Source: Homalodisca vitripennis (taxonomy: Eukaryota > Arthropoda > Insecta > Hemiptera > Cicadellidae). From it: 64,000 nt of DNA. The DNA lies in assembly GCF_021130785.1 (NCBI RefSeq), contig NW_025778016.1:1-64000 (forward strand), given 5' to 3'. Both the position numbers and the translations under genes were made by a program. How positions within the stretch are numbered: the stretch's first letter is position 1; every line of letters starts with the position of its first letter. The notes beneath the pieces were generated by a model. It saw nothing but the letters and a program-made list of their open reading frames with translations, was not told where the DNA came from and made no database searches. Below, in pieces: positions 40,326 through 54,049 of this stretch.

Positions 40326-42439
40326 TTAGCATATTATTTTGTAGCTGTACAATCTTAAATCCTAATAGTCATAGTTATAACCGTATAAATTTATTTATAA
40401 AATGTTGGGTGTTGCCATCTTTTACAAATTTATAAAGGTGGTTTATACATGGTTTCAATGTTATCGCATATTTCTACGCCAATTTTAGTGCAAATATCTG
40501 AGAACCTTGACATCCTGTTAGAACAAAAATGTATAATAAATTAGGGATTGCTTTGTGTTGCATAATAAATTAGACATATGCTCACTATTTGCTTTCCAAT
40601 ATTTTAATGACCGCATTGTAAAAATCATGATTATAATATTTTTAGAATATTTATAAACCTTGTTTGAATTTACTCACGGTTCTTTTACAAAATACAGTGA
40701 GTTTGATACAAGTGCGCACTTCTCAGGTTTCTAGAGGATGTGGATACAAAAATCTTTTGTGCAATACATATAGAGTGGAAAATGTTTCGTTTCCGAGAAA
40801 ATTGAGAATTTGAGAAACGCCCCCTTATAGGTTACGTAGTTTCCCCTTCGGGATTCGGTCAGAAAATCTCAAACCTACAATCAATATATGTGTTTTTCTT
40901 CTTAATTAAAAATAAAAGAACCAATTCATGTAAACAAGAATGGAAAAATATTATCAAGCAGCAGAAGTAGAAAAAATCCGACTCTTTCAAAATATAAGAC
41001 AGTCGATGTCAAAAAGAGTTCAGTCGCCATAAACGAGAACAATTTTAATTAACTGTAATAATAGTTTTTTTATACATTCTTGTTTACATTATATGATTCG
41101 TTAATGTGTTATTAAAAATAAATAAAGTAAAACAAAATAAGCTTTTCAGCAGCTTAAATTTTTTGGGCGAATCTAAAGGGAACATTACGTGTTGCAACGC
41201 ATTGAAACCAAACATTTGCGACTCTATGTATACTGGAAAAAAAGTTTGTATCCACACCCTCTATCAACCCTGAAAAGTGCGTACCTTTATCGGAATCACT
41301 GTTTATAATTTTTATTTCATATTGTTATTTATAAATATGAATGGCTGGCATTATTAAATTTTATGTAGTTAAAGGAATTTTTCAAAACCCATTATTTCAA
41401 GAAAGATATACGTATATATTGACTGCAGGATATACAGTATAATTATACAGTGTAAGAGAGCGGCTTAAAACTAAATACCAAGTCAGACCAAACCCATTAT
41501 TTACAACAGTACAATTTTGTAAGGTTTATACATTTGTATTTTACAGTATCTTTTTCTTTTATTGTATATAATCATAAAAAGTAATGCCCATGTGAAAAGA
41601 ACTACTCCTGAGCATGATGAAGTACAGAAGACGCAGTGAAGAACGCTGCATTGCTCTGGATAGGAAGATATGTGACATGCAATTTTCCGAATCATAAACT
41701 CCTTCACCTTTTTGCTTTGTAGATTATGTCTTGGAATATTTAACCTACATATAATAAAATAAACTCAATAATAGCCTGGCCAGAATTATTTTGAGTTGAC
41801 TACATCGTTGCTCAATATAATGTATTTTATATGATATAAAACAAATAATTCGCAATATATAATAAGTAGAATAATATTTATCGGATTTTGAAATGGAAAT
41901 GTTATGAAAACCGAAGTTCAGTATGTCCATAAAGTGTTTAATGAGAAAACTCTTGGTAGTAATTTGTAATTTCAGTTGAGTTTTCATACTTTGGTGTTAC
42001 CGCCGCCACCCATGAACCTTCTTCACTGCAGGGTTGACCACCAAGCAAAATTTGGTGTTCAAAGCAATATTGAAATATAAAATTACACCTGCTTCAATGC
42101 TATCAAACGAACTAGAAGGTTCGATATAAAGTTTGAAAGGAAACTATTCTGTAAAACTAGAGTGTACAAAATAATCACCTTAAAAACTGATATCATACAC
42201 AGCAATATTTTTACCTTGAACCGGTTACCCACTTTATAAGTCGTATGACTTTATTATAAATGTGTTTGAAATTTAAAACAAATTCTTGTAAAAGGTATTG
42301 CAGAGAAATATGTTCGTGAATAAAAGTTTAAGAACTATCAAAACAACTTTTACATTTAGAATTGTTGAGATCTTATAACTCTTGTTGAAAGTTAAGTAGT
42401 GCAATGCTTTTAAGTTTGACCTTCTTACCCTTATATTAT

Positions 42440-42930
42440 TACTTTAACATATAACTATATGTTTCACGTGGCTTCGCACGGTTTTCGTAAGCCTTGCTCG
42501 TGTATGAGTACTTCTGGTTCAAGTGAATTATATTTTCAACGCTGACGTAGAGTTTGCCTTCTTGCCACGATCAAGAAAATCTGTCTAAAGTGTATGTTTA
42601 CAGCCATTGTACGCGTAAATCTATATTAATATAAAGTGGTCTAACACTCAAGCTTTAAGCTCAACCAGAAATTTATTTTAAAGATAAACATGTATTATAA
42701 CCTCAGCGCCTTCAAATATTGTTTGGCTATTTAATATAGGTAACTGTCTCGTAATTGTAGTTTATAATGTGTAGGCACTTTTATCTTTTGCAGTGCCGCC
42801 TAGTGGCAAGTTACAACAATGGGAAATAAAACTACTCCGTGGAAAAAAAACATATACCTAAATATTTTCATAATGATCGGTCAAATAGTTTATGATTCTA
42901 TAAAGGACATACAGACAAAAATTCATTTAT
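42440..42930 (-). repeat. Dispersed repeat with gaagccgcg-type end, right-arm copy
   Basis: Inverted partner of 33,060-33,560, about 97% alike by eye. Confidence 0.65.
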
Positions 42931-42938
42931 ATATATTT

Positions 42939-42940
<2 letters not shown>

Positions 42941-42988
<48 letters not shown>
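42941..42988. repeat. (CA)n microsatellite, right-arm copy
   Basis: About 24 AC units, the shorter inverted partner of the tract at 32,917-33,058. Confidence 0.95.
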
Positions 42989-42989
<1 letters not shown>

Positions 42990-44376
42990 TTATATATGTA
43001 TGTCTATGTATGTAAGAATAATAGTAACACATCTTTACTATTTTATCGCGAACAAGAAAAGTTTTTTTATAAGTAATTTAACTAATTCACTTGCAATAAC
43101 AAAAGAGAGGTTGAATCGTAATACCTGTTTAAGTTTGTTTTTGACGATGGAAGGATTCTGAAGTTAACAGGATTATTTGCGATATTTGACATTGCTCAGT
43201 GATGTATGAAATCAGTATAGTTGCGTCTCGAGATTTCCAATCGGTCCAATCCACTTCAAATGAATAGGTGGTTAGTGTAACGAGTAGGTACAATCTAAGT
43301 TAAATTAAATAAATAACACAACAACTGTGACACTCATAAATAAGGATTAGCAAAAAAAAAACATGTTGTGTGTCAAACTTGTTCATTCAGTCTTGAATGC
43401 AACACTTGTCAACAGTTGGCTGAAATGATCACAAATGTTGAAACAATTCCTTTATCATCACTAGTGTAATCATTCTATGTAATACCTCAAGTTAAATCCT
43501 AAAATTCTTAAATGTATTGTTTAGCTTTCTTTAAAAATGTCCTCAAATTAGGAAAATAAGTATTTTATATTGAGTCAGTTTCCACTTCCTCTTTTCAACC
43601 TCTGACCTATTCGATTACCTCGCCTCAATTCCATCCATACAAATCCAATACAATGTACAAATGTACAAATAAGTATCTGAGCTAACAAGAGATTGATATA
43701 ATCATCGAATGCCATCTAGTTTTTAAGGTGGATGTCGTATTAATAATTTGTAAAAATAATAAGACATAAATTTACTAATACATTTATATATTGAGAATAA
43801 CATTTTTATTTTATATAAATTAGTATTAACTAGGAACACTACATAAAATTAAATTATTAACATGGTCTTGGTCGCTAATACATAGGAAAATCAAAAACAT
43901 AAAATATAGTGGAATCCCGTAACTATGAAAGAAAGGTATACATTTTCAATATTATTATGATTTGTAACTGGTATTGCTATAACTAACAGTGAAAGGATTT
44001 TCATAAGTTTGTTATATAAGTTTTGTTATATTTATGCATGTAGTTGAGAATATAGTTAAAGTTCAATATTGTTTTTGGGTTATACTTTTAATTTTGAATA
44101 ACGGGATGACATACAATATACATTTTATTACGTATTGCAAATCATATACGTAGTATAATACTGAACAGAATGATTAGTTTCACAAACTCTTATCTATGTT
44201 TTTTTATGTGCCAACTATAACGTTAATATTTTTGTATTTTTTATTAAGTTCCTTACAGTCATTTTTTATCAATATAAAAATATATATTAATATTAAGTAA
44301 AATGTAACTGATTATTTGTAACAAATTAAATGAGTTAAATGACAAGGGTTAGGGGACGGGCAAGTACCAAGAAGAC

Positions 44377-44850
44377 CCTTGGATTCGGTTTCATTCATGA
44401 TTGGACTTCAAACACAATTACAACTTGTGCCACCAGAGACAGCACTGTCTCCTAGTCCCAGTCTCTCTTCCAGCTTCATTCATGATTGGACTTCAAACAC
44501 AATTACAACTTGTGCCACCAGAGGCAGCACTGTCTCCTAGTCCCAGTCTCTCTTCCAGCTTCTTTCATGATTGGACTTCAAACACAATTACAACTTGTGC
44601 CACCAGAGGCAGCACTGTCTCCTAGTCCCAGTCTCTCTTCCAGCTTCTTTCATGATTGGACTTCAAACACAATTACAACTTGTGCCACCAGAGGCAGCAC
44701 TGTCTCCTAGTCCCAGTCTCTTCCAGCTTCATTCATTATTGGACTTCAAACACAATTACAACTTGGGCCACCAGAGGCAGCTGTCTCCTAGTCCCCATCT
44801 CTCTTCCAGCTTCATTCATTCTTGGACTTCAAACACAATTATAACTTTGT
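44377..44850 (+). repeat. 85-bp minisatellite, 6 copies (right arm)
   Basis: Inverted partner of 30,691-31,545. Unit markers lie at about 44,421, 44,506, 44,591, 44,676, 44,759 and 44,840. The open frames of 62-96 codons here come from the stop-free unit. Confidence 0.95.
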
Positions 44851-47609
44851 TTATGGTTTAATAAGAGGTAGACATGCAATTCACACCATAACCTAATTTC
44901 GTTTCAAGTTATACCTGAAATCTATAGATAGTCAAGCACACTACAGAATAATTCATGTAATTATGATAACATTAGACATATTCCAGTGGGACTCAGCTAT
45001 TTGACAAGCGACACATAAAAGGATTAACTTACATTTCACTGGACGCTTATTCAAAACTGTGGAATAGTAAATGCTCGGGTTATAAGATAGTCGACACGAG
45101 AACTATAAAGACGCTTAATCAATCAAATATGCCATCAAATTAAAATGGTGCTTTCTAGTGAAACAGAGACCACACACTTAGAGCACGCTGCGGCTGTTTT
45201 AAATTCCAGTAATTCGCAAAAATGTTGAATAGCTCGTAAAAGGAACTAGTGGATAAACTTTAATGCTTCCGGTCATTAGCGCGGGCAGCATCTTCAAGAC
45301 AATACTTCGCACATCAAACTTAAGTCAATTGTTTTTTTATACAGTTTTTTCAAGCAATTTTTATATTTGCTTAGGGGAATGCTCACTATCAGTTCTGGAA
45401 AAACTACATTTTTACAAATAAAAGCCAATTTATTTCTCGTCTCGCTGAATAACTGTGTAGCCCTTCGGCTATAGGAATGAAATGATTTACACAAAATACT
45501 TGTTTATGAATATTTATTTTCTATATATTAATTCAAAGTAAATAGTACGTAAAGTTACCATAAATCAGTATAGAAGTATTTTGGCCACTTTCCAGTGAGT
45601 TATAATACACTGTGTCGGGATAACAGATCTTCCCTGAAGTAGATAAACTATGTTAATGTGAAGAAAAAAACAAATTCTACAATATTGACAGTAAATTTGC
45701 CTAAGCATAAACGCCACAGCGTGCTCTGAGTGGCCTCTATTTAATCAGAAAGTAAGAATAAAATAAAATATTAAAATGTGACCTAGTTATTTATAAAATA
45801 ATTATATGCCTAAAAATAACAAAATAGAAACAAAACAATAAACCATTAGAAATATAATGTTAAAATATACAAACATGTAGTCAATAGAATTGAGAGTTTT
45901 TCAGTATATTGAAATCTACAAAAAATATCACAATGACGTAAAATCCAACTATAAAAGTAGGATGGTTCATATTACATGGGTGTTTTTTTTGTTCATATAA
46001 CTGATTTCGTAAGCGACAAACTCAAAACGTCTCATGTTAATTCGGTATATCTTATTAGTTACTATGACATTTTACAGCAGCACGTGTTGTCTAACTGTAG
46101 ATTACCAATTTTACAATAACCCTGAGAAATGGCTGTTACCGATTCAGAGGTTTACCTTTTATGGCGATTTAAATTAAAATCAACTGATATCTGAAATGAA
46201 AAGTGGAATTTTTTTTTTAGATATTCATGCAAATTAGCTATGCTCACTAAGATAAGTCTATTATAGAGCTCAATGACCATAAAATGCTGCCAGATCTTAG
46301 GGAGTACTCAACCATATAACATGTAATCCTACATGTATGTTACCACAAAGGTCCTTAAGACTCCGCTCTACTCAACATTTAATTGATTCACGGAAATAGA
46401 TGCGGGGATATTTCTAAAAGCAATCCCGTATCTCAGGAATACTTGGAAAGGTGTTTAAGAAGAGTTTGCTTAATATGCTCGTGTTACTTGCGGAAAGTTT
46501 ATTGCGGAAGCTAGGAGCGATATATATTAATTTAGAGTCCACGATATCTGATTAGTCAATAATGCATATCTATAATCTAATAAATGGAGGTTACAAAAAG
46601 AAGGGGGGGGTGGGAGTGGGCGAAAATGTAACTAAATCCGTGGCTAAAAGAGTTCATATTGTAAACTCACAAAACCAACTTATTCTTATGTAATTGGTAA
46701 CGTTACACGCTCGCTTATCCTATGGTAGAAATATAACATAAATTGTTCACTAAGCTTGAACAATACTTGAACATTGTGTTATTTGTGTACTACAATATTT
46801 TTCTCCAATAAGAAATATCATTATAACATTAATTGACTTACGACTCATAGGAAGAAGGAAAAGAATAATCGTGTATGCATAAATTAAAGATTTCAAATGT
46901 TTTAATGCCTTATTTTTTGTCACCAGAGACCGTAAAAATAAATTACAGTGTTTGTGTGTGTGTTACAAGGAAAAATTAATGTGAGACTAAAATCCGGTCT
47001 CGGTAACTATTAGGCAGCTTTGCAAGTGGAGGAAAGTCTTTCCAGCCTTAATTTGTATAAGCCGCTTTCCTCCCCCTAAGTTCTTATCCTTTTGTGAACT
47101 GGTTAGATAATTGCTACAATAAATTGTGCTCTGGTTAAGTCTTATAACTGAATACCGGAGGAAAAGTAATTATTATAAATATCGGCCTTATGTTTTTACA
47201 TGAATATTGGTGTTTTATTTTAAAATTAGACTCCCACTGCGCCGAAGCGCTGAGGGACCACAATTAAAACCAATTTAAACATAGTTAGTTATTTATTTAA
47301 ATAATATGTGTCGTTGAAGAAGTGTTTAGTTTGTGTTGTAAGTAATACATTTTAACGAAACGGTACTTTAGCGATATATTACGAAAATAAATACATAAAA
47401 GTATAAGCCATCTATAGTAAGAGCAAGAGACAGAAATAAATATTGCTGTGCTGTGTAAATAACAATACCACGTGCTGAGTGTATACTTCAAACTCACATC
47501 TATTGTAAAATCAAAAGGTAGAAATAATATGCAGGGATTTGTAAACAACAATACCACGTGGCTTACCTACTTTCATATTTACATCTTACTTTCAATCCAA
47601 CCACATTCA
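44851..47609. other. Right-arm sequence without a gene
   Basis: Inverted partner of 27,851-30,690. A short G-rich run (GGGGGGGGTGGGAGTGGG) near 46,604-46,621 is specific to this arm. The small open frames have no motif. Confidence 0.5.
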
Positions 47610-47631
47610 TCACTCAATAAGGACATGGTAC

Positions 47632-47671
47632 GAAGGAAAAGAATAATCGTGAATACATAAATTAAAGATTT
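47632..47671 (+). repeat. 40-bp extra copy of nearby sequence at an arm deletion junction
   Basis: It matches 46,854-46,893 with two mismatches (GAAGGAAAAGAATAATCGTG then CATAAATTAAAGATTT). It sits exactly where the right arm lacks the 26.6-27.85-kb stretch, so it looks like a templated repair insertion. Confidence 0.75.
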
Positions 47672-49854
47672 AAGTATATATACTTATCTCTGGATGCTAT
47701 AGGTACGTAATTTTAAGCTGTTCTATAGATTTATTTTCTACTGACAATTACTCTACGTTTAAGTCAGACAAATCCCTTAGAGAGATAAATATTCTCACCA
47801 ATATAAGCGCTGTCTCTCCAGAAATATATTCGTGGATAACGACAAGTCTATAACTCAATTCGCTCTCGAGTGCCTCCCTGATCTACACGCTTCGATGAAG
47901 CTCAACCAAACCAAACGAACGTATATGCGTCATCACCAAACTCGAAATGTCAAGTAAAGTTAAAAAATATATTTATAAAATTAATAATTTTTCTTGAGAT
48001 ATCCGTGGCCAGTTAGGCTATTCTATCACTTAGTTCTATAAAGGGACCAACACCATACACACACTTAATATTGCTTACGTTGAAATGAAATTACATGAAT
48101 AATATGAAGTCCATAACTCAATTCAATCTCTTAAAATCCTGCGGAAAGTTATACTTCTTTAACGCTGAGCCATATTCCACATGGACAAACACCCAGAAGA
48201 AATATTTTGTCGGCACATTACGCTAACGCTCAGCCAACAACGTCTCGTCCTTTGGATGTGTTACCGGTACAGAAAACTAAGCAGACTTTCCTCCTCCAAC
48301 ACTTTCTGCAAAATCTTTCTCGTACAAAAGCGAACAGACTGGAGTTTTACGTATATTATTTTGGAATATTATTGTATACAATATTTAAATAGAATGCTAC
48401 TACATTCATTCTGTTAAGGTTTAAATATTTTAGGAAGTATGGTAATCAAAACAACTGTAGCAAAAGTAGTTTTCTTTGTTTATGCAATTTAAATAAGATA
48501 CACCACAAGGAAACTCAATCACTGCCACCAGATACGTCATTGAGTAATGTTTGCGCAGTGGGATCGGTTCAAAATTACACGCCTATGATTTTCTACTCCT
48601 GCAGTTCAAATGTTATATGTAATCTGCAAACAAATGAAAAATTGTTGCCGTTCACTTATTTACCTTTTTTGAAATTATTAGTGGGAAACAATGCCAAACT
48701 TAGCCTAATTGACTCCTAAGCGTGTATAGGACTTCTCTAGCACAACTGAATGAATTTCTTTTTAAAACAAAAAAGTAGGTCCTACAAAATTACAGTATAA
48801 CAATGTCTTGAAAGCTCTCAACCGTTGTTCAGGCGACTACATCAGTTCAGGATATTACATTACAACAAAGAAATATTATTCAGAAACAATAGCTCGACAA
48901 CCCCCGTTATTGTAATCGGCTTATCGAAACGCCAAATTTGTAGATAGCATTAAATCCAGTATGGTTGGGCATTTTAAATTATTTAAAAAAAAACACATTC
49001 TGTTAACTGGTCATTAAAAAATTTAAAACTAAAACTTCGGGAACATTGTTCGTAACCTTAAAGGACTTTTGGAACGATATAAACATTGTCGGTATGTGAG
49101 GGAACACTGAGTGTTTGTTGTTTTGTAATTGTAATCAAAATAAGATATGAACGTTTTTCCTTATTTTCTAGAGACGATGATTAGAAAAGTACAGTAATAG
49201 GTTATGGAATATAAAGATAATTTTCACATAACTGTGATGATTGGATTACATTAACCTCCCATTACATAACCTATTACCGTTTTATTCATTGCCGGTACTC
49301 TGTTGTGTTCATACCTGATTATATTTTAATCTAGCTTAGTCGTCAAAAAATATAGGTAATCTACAAATATGTCGTCATTTGAGGTTCTTACCTCATGTTA
49401 GTATTTGCGTGCCAAAAATTATTCGGACTCAATACCATTATTGTATTAAAGGAAAACTGGAGGGAAATGGAACAAATATGTACAAAACTATTTCTAATAA
49501 TATATATGTAAACAAAACATATTGTTGTGTGAATCGATTTGATTTGTAGCAATAAACTTTGAACAGATAATATGTCAAATTAGGTGTTAACCAAGCTTTG
49601 GGTTAGTAACAATGGTAATATTTGAGCGGAACAAATTCTTTATTAGTAGAGATTGTTTCATAAAAATAAACGAATTTCACATCTGAAAATTAATCCATAG
49701 ATTTGTCTCATTGGAAGCGTTAAAACTACCTTTTCGGCAATTATTAATATATACAAAATATTAGTACAAACGTTTAGTCTTTCACAAAAAGATTCAACAT
49801 TTACCTCAATAAACTCTGGCTACTTTAGTATTAATTTAGCAGAAAGGTTAAGTA
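47672..49854. other. Right-arm sequence without a gene
   Basis: Inverted partner of 22,620-23,726 and 25,592-26,590. The 78-codon frame at 48,181-48,417 and its partner at 25,908-26,144 are both open, but of about 11 nucleotide differences roughly 8 change the residue, so there is no sign of protein conservation. Confidence 0.5.
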
Positions 49855-50856
49855 TCAAGAGTAATGAACAATTTTAAAATCATTGCTCTTAAAATGAATA
49901 TAATTATAGAACTGTATACACAATGGAGGACGTGTGCTAGCTGCTTTCCAGTATACAGTAGAATAGATCGGGGACTTGTTGAGTGATGTGGGCATGGCAT
50001 AAATATGTTTTTCTTTTTCGTATGAAGTAATTGATTTATTCATAGCGCTATGTAGTTGTCACTTTTGCCATAATTTTAACTGTTCGTATTTCTTTATTTA
50101 TATGCTTTGTGCAGTTGTTATTTATTTATTTATTATAATATTTGGCATTTGTTTTGTATGTGTTTTTCACTCTTTATTGTTAAGGATGGTAGTTTTGTAT
50201 TGTGAAATGTTTTATTTATTTATTTTTTTTTTTTACTTTGTTGGTGTTTATAGATCTTTGTTACTTGTTATTCATTCTTAGTTTTTTTTTCATTGTCACT
50301 TATTTAAAAATATTTTATTAACATTGTTGTTCATTTATATATTTCTTTTTTATTCTTGTTATCCATTTATAGTTTTCTGCACTGTTACTTTTTACGGATA
50401 GTTTGTTTTTGCACTGTTATTTATTTCTAGGTTGCTTATCTGCTTAAAAATTCTTGTCATTACTGTTATATTTATTATAATTTATACTTATTATGTACAC
50501 TGTCAATCATGTCTAGGAGTATAGAGTCCAATCGCATGTTTGGCTTGTCCCTGTCATGTCTGGGCACTATAATGGTAATTAGCTACCTTGCACTATGTTT
50601 ATTGTTATAATGTGGTCTTTGACCGTTGAAAGGAAATAAAATAAAATAAAATAAACAATGTAATTCATAATTCTGTAAAGACTACAGAATACCACCGCAC
50701 ACTCGCTGTGTTGGAGCACAGAACACAGACACACAGAAACTTGGAGGACGTACTTCATAGCCTAATGTCATAGAACATGTTATGTTCCAGAGGCCACAAA
50801 TAAGCGTTAAACAGGTGCAACACCAGGCTACCACAAACCATATTACAGTCGTAGAT

Positions 50857-51470
50857 ATAAAGGGCGGAGCATATGTCAGTTTTTTCCATAAATTGGGATA
50901 TTTTGTTTCGATAGGTTGCTGACAATGTTAAGTTGGCAGCAATACGGAGTAAGTACATTGTTGTCTGTTCCAGTGGCTACTGTAAAGTGTCGCTCTTTGT
51001 ATCTGTTATACGTTTTTGTGTGTTTTTAAAATGTTTACAACCCAACAATGAGTTTACATCCTTCAGTTGTGGTGGAAGCATATAAAAATACTGCTATAAT
51101 AATTGAAGAATTTAGTGTTAACTATTTAAGTGTCGCGATATCCACTCGACAGTATATGCGGAAGTTAAATAAGAAATTTTAAAACACAGGATGAACGAGG
51201 ATGGTTCCGATAGGCGATTGGAATTTTATGAGAAAATAATTATTATCTGCTGAGAGGCTGATCCAAATTTCTTGCGATCATTTTTGTGGTGTGATGAGGA
51301 ATGTTTCAAACTAAATAGAGGCGTTAATCGGCAAAACTGCGTGTACTGTTCGCATGTAAATCCTTATAACGTAATCCAAGCAGAACTCAATGTGCTTAGT
51401 GTTATGGTATGGGGAGGTATTTCGAGTACTGCACTGATTGATCATCATTTTCTTCAAGGAAATTTTAACG
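50857..51470 (+). pseudogene. Truncated mariner element and transposase, right arm
   Basis: Only one terminal repeat (AAGGGCGGAGCATATGTCAG) remains, at about 50,859. The N-terminal part lacks about 200 bp relative to the left copy; the junction is near 51,193. The frame from 51,272 keeps the first catalytic box as CDEEC (aspartate present, unlike the left copy), VNRQNC, VNPYNVIQAELNV and VMVWGGISS. It ends after FLQGNFN, where the 99-bp repeat begins. The boxes with the second and third aspartates are missing, so it cannot encode an active enzyme. Confidence 0.85.
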
Positions 51471-51680
51471 CAGATTTAACTACAATTGTTATAGATTTAT
51501 TGTTTATTCGAAACAGATATGAGAACATTGGCAATAGATTTTACATTGATTCTAACAGATTGATTAAAGCAGATTTAACTACAATTGTTATAGATTTTTC
51601 GTTTATTCGTAGCAGATTCAACAACATTTCCAATAGATTGATTCGAAGCAGAAGTTTTCAATAGACAGGTTAAGAAAGTA
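51470..51680 (+). repeat. 99-bp tandem pair appended to the broken transposase frame
   Basis: GCAGATTTAACTACAATTGT begins at 51,470 and again at 51,569. As 99 is a multiple of three, the transposase frame runs on through it to 51,664. A shorter sub-repeat around CAGATT recurs inside. This part does not belong to the mariner family. Confidence 0.8.
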
Positions 51681-51813
51681 GAAGCAAACAGCTATAGATT
51701 CGGTTATTTTTATTCGAGATTTATAGATTCGTTTATGGTTCAATGAACAGTATTTTCCATTGATTTTCTGTGACTGTCCCAAAAGTGCGCTAGGAACCTC
51801 ATATTCATATCTA

Positions 51814-51815
<2 letters not shown>

Positions 51816-51889
<74 letters not shown>

Positions 51890-51896
51890 TATATAT
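51816..51896. repeat. (TA)n microsatellite
   Basis: About 80 bp of TA separating the 99-bp repeat region from the third mariner-end copy. Confidence 0.95.
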
Positions 51897-51937
51897 CCCA
51901 ATTTATGGAAAAACTGACATATGCTCCGCCCTTTATA
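51897..51937 (+). mobile_element. Mariner terminal-repeat fragment
   Basis: It carries the same CTGACATATGCTCCGCCCTT end as 21,580-21,599, followed by the same flank. No internal mariner sequence is attached to it; it adjoins (TA)n instead. Confidence 0.75.
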
Positions 51938-52292
51938 TCTACGATTGTAATATGGTTTGTGGTAGCCTGGTGTCGCACCTGTTTAACGCTTATTTGTGGC
52001 CTCTGGAACATAACATGTTCTATGACATTAGACTATGAAGTACGTCCTCCAAGTTTCTGTGCGTCTGTATTCAGTACTCCAACACAGCGAGTGTGCGGTG
52101 GTATTCTGTAGTCTTTACAGAATTATGAATTACATTGTTTATTTTATTTTATTTTATTTCCTTTCAACGGTCAAAGACCACATTATAACAATAAACATAG
52201 TGCAAGGTAGCTAATTACCATTATAGTGCCCAGACATGACAGGGACAAGCCAAACATGCGATTGGACTCTATACTCCTAGACATGATTGACA

Positions 52293-52294
<2 letters not shown>

Positions 52295-52358
<64 letters not shown>
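52295..52358. repeat. (TA)n microsatellite
   Basis: About 31 TA units immediately at the outer end of the local inverted repeat. Confidence 0.95.
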
Positions 52359-52360
<2 letters not shown>

Positions 52361-53800
52361 GGTAAACTAATATTCTTGTTGTTACCTATGTAATTAGTTT
52401 CTCATATATAAGGATACTGCTTTTCCATACCGACGTACAATTGATGGACAATCTTGCGTAATTATCGTTGGAATAAATAATAAATAAAACATTTTACGCT
52501 GGTGTCACTCGCCTATTCACGATTTCCTCACATCGTTGTACCAATTTAATTACTGAATAAAAACAAGCTAATTCTAAACAGTGACTATATTTTTGTTGGG
52601 AATGGACATAAAATGAACGCTACTAAATTACACATTAACTGTGATATTCAATTCTGGGTATCGACAAACATAATTAGTTCAAATGCTATATTAATATACC
52701 CATCACATGAGAGATTTTCCATGTTAATCAAAGGTTGTGTTAGTGACTGGCTATAGCAGCTCTGTGTCCTGTGTAGATTAGTATCATAAAAATAACGAAG
52801 TTTACTTTTAGTTTGTTAATATTATTAACCTATTTTTTTATTGCTAAACCAATTTGGAAACCATCCCACATATCGTACTAGTACAATAATACAAGTATGT
52901 GGTCTACTTCTCCCCGCCCGTTGAGGGCATGTAAAATATTCAACTTAATTGCATCATTCTTTTAAGAACCTTTTCTCGGTGTTAATTTGTAACCCTTAAT
53001 GTTTTTTTTTTTTTTTTTTTTTTTTTTAAGTTGAATAGTATACAACATTTTTTATGTAATATTTTAGTGGTATTTACGTCGTCGTGCTTCTTACGCGTTG
53101 AGGGATTTTGATTTAAAATTAACATTTTTTTAAATTACATTTTATTTCGTTAGCTACCTTCTAATTATTTTGTAACTTATGCAAAACAGTTAATGCCTTC
53201 AAATTTGCAAAATAATTCTTGTTCCCGGACTGTGTAAGCATACATTTAAAGTTACCGTGCTCGTCTATGCGTAGACGGATTTCATTGGGAAAAGTGCTGT
53301 TGAAAGTTTTAAAAATTTAAAAACAGTTGGTATTTAGACATTTTTTATAATTATACAGTTTTTTAGCAATTAGCTTACTTTTAGTTAATTTTCAACAGGC
53401 GCCATTTTGTTAATATTAACAAAATCCTAAAAATTTGTTTAGTTTTTTCTTTTTTTTTATAACATATGTGCAAAGGTTAGTATTTCATAAATCATACATA
53501 TCGTACATTTTATTACTTAATGACATTTTAGGATCTATAATGATACTAAATGAAAAACGTATAAACTCAGCAGTAGAATTTTGATTGATTACAATGAAAT
53601 ATTCCCCAACTGTAACGTGGAAAAGTCATTAGACGCGGGACATCTGTGCAGCTGGTTAGTTTAAAACCAATCACATGTAGATGTCGACTAACTATATTTG
53701 CTTGGCAAGCCACATGTTGTAGAAATATATGCATTATTACTACATTTATAACGTGTAATCGGGTCAGTGATAGTTTATAAAAATATATAACCCTATAACA
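52359..53800. other. No gene seen; 26-base poly-T at 53,002-53,027
   Basis: AT-rich DNA. The poly-T could be the inverse of a retroposon poly-A tail, but no retroposon body is evident beside it. The 97-codon minus-strand frame at 53,567-53,860 has no motif. Confidence 0.5.
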
Positions 53801-54049
53801 CCGGATAGAACAGTCGAGAGGGGTACAATACAGGGTTCGAAAGGGAGAGGTAGTTTCCAAGTTCAGCTCAGACCCGAATTAATGTAAAACCAAAAGCCGA
53901 AGCATATACAGCACCGATGATCCACGGATCAACAGGTTTTCATCATCGCCGACTCGGAAACAAAAGGAAATAAAGGGAAGGCGTCAGCATTTGCTTTAGG
54001 ATGACTGTTCTCCTACATAAACGTTCCCTAATACGACAGTTGCTAGTTC

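Larger units (their letters stand above)
40325..51470 (-). repeat. Right arm of the giant palindrome
   Basis: Inverted counterpart of 20,784-35,713. It ends inside the mariner transposase at 51,470, where matching sequence gives way to a 99-bp tandem repeat. No intact gene is present; open frames that also exist in the left arm differ mostly by amino-acid-changing substitutions. Confidence 0.9.
50499..52294. repeat. Local inverted repeat with 395-bp arms
   Basis: 50,499-50,893 is repeated inverted at 51,897-52,294, nearly identical, including a CATGCGATTGGACTC variant that the 21.9-kb copy lacks. The 1.0-kb spacer holds the broken mariner, the 99-bp repeat and a (TA)n tract. Each arm contains one mariner terminal repeat plus its flank. 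Confidence 0.85.

Noticed and set aside
53836..53848. GGGTTCGAAAGG resembling a tRNA or SINE B box
   Set aside because: No A box, acceptor stem or cloverleaf can be formed around it.
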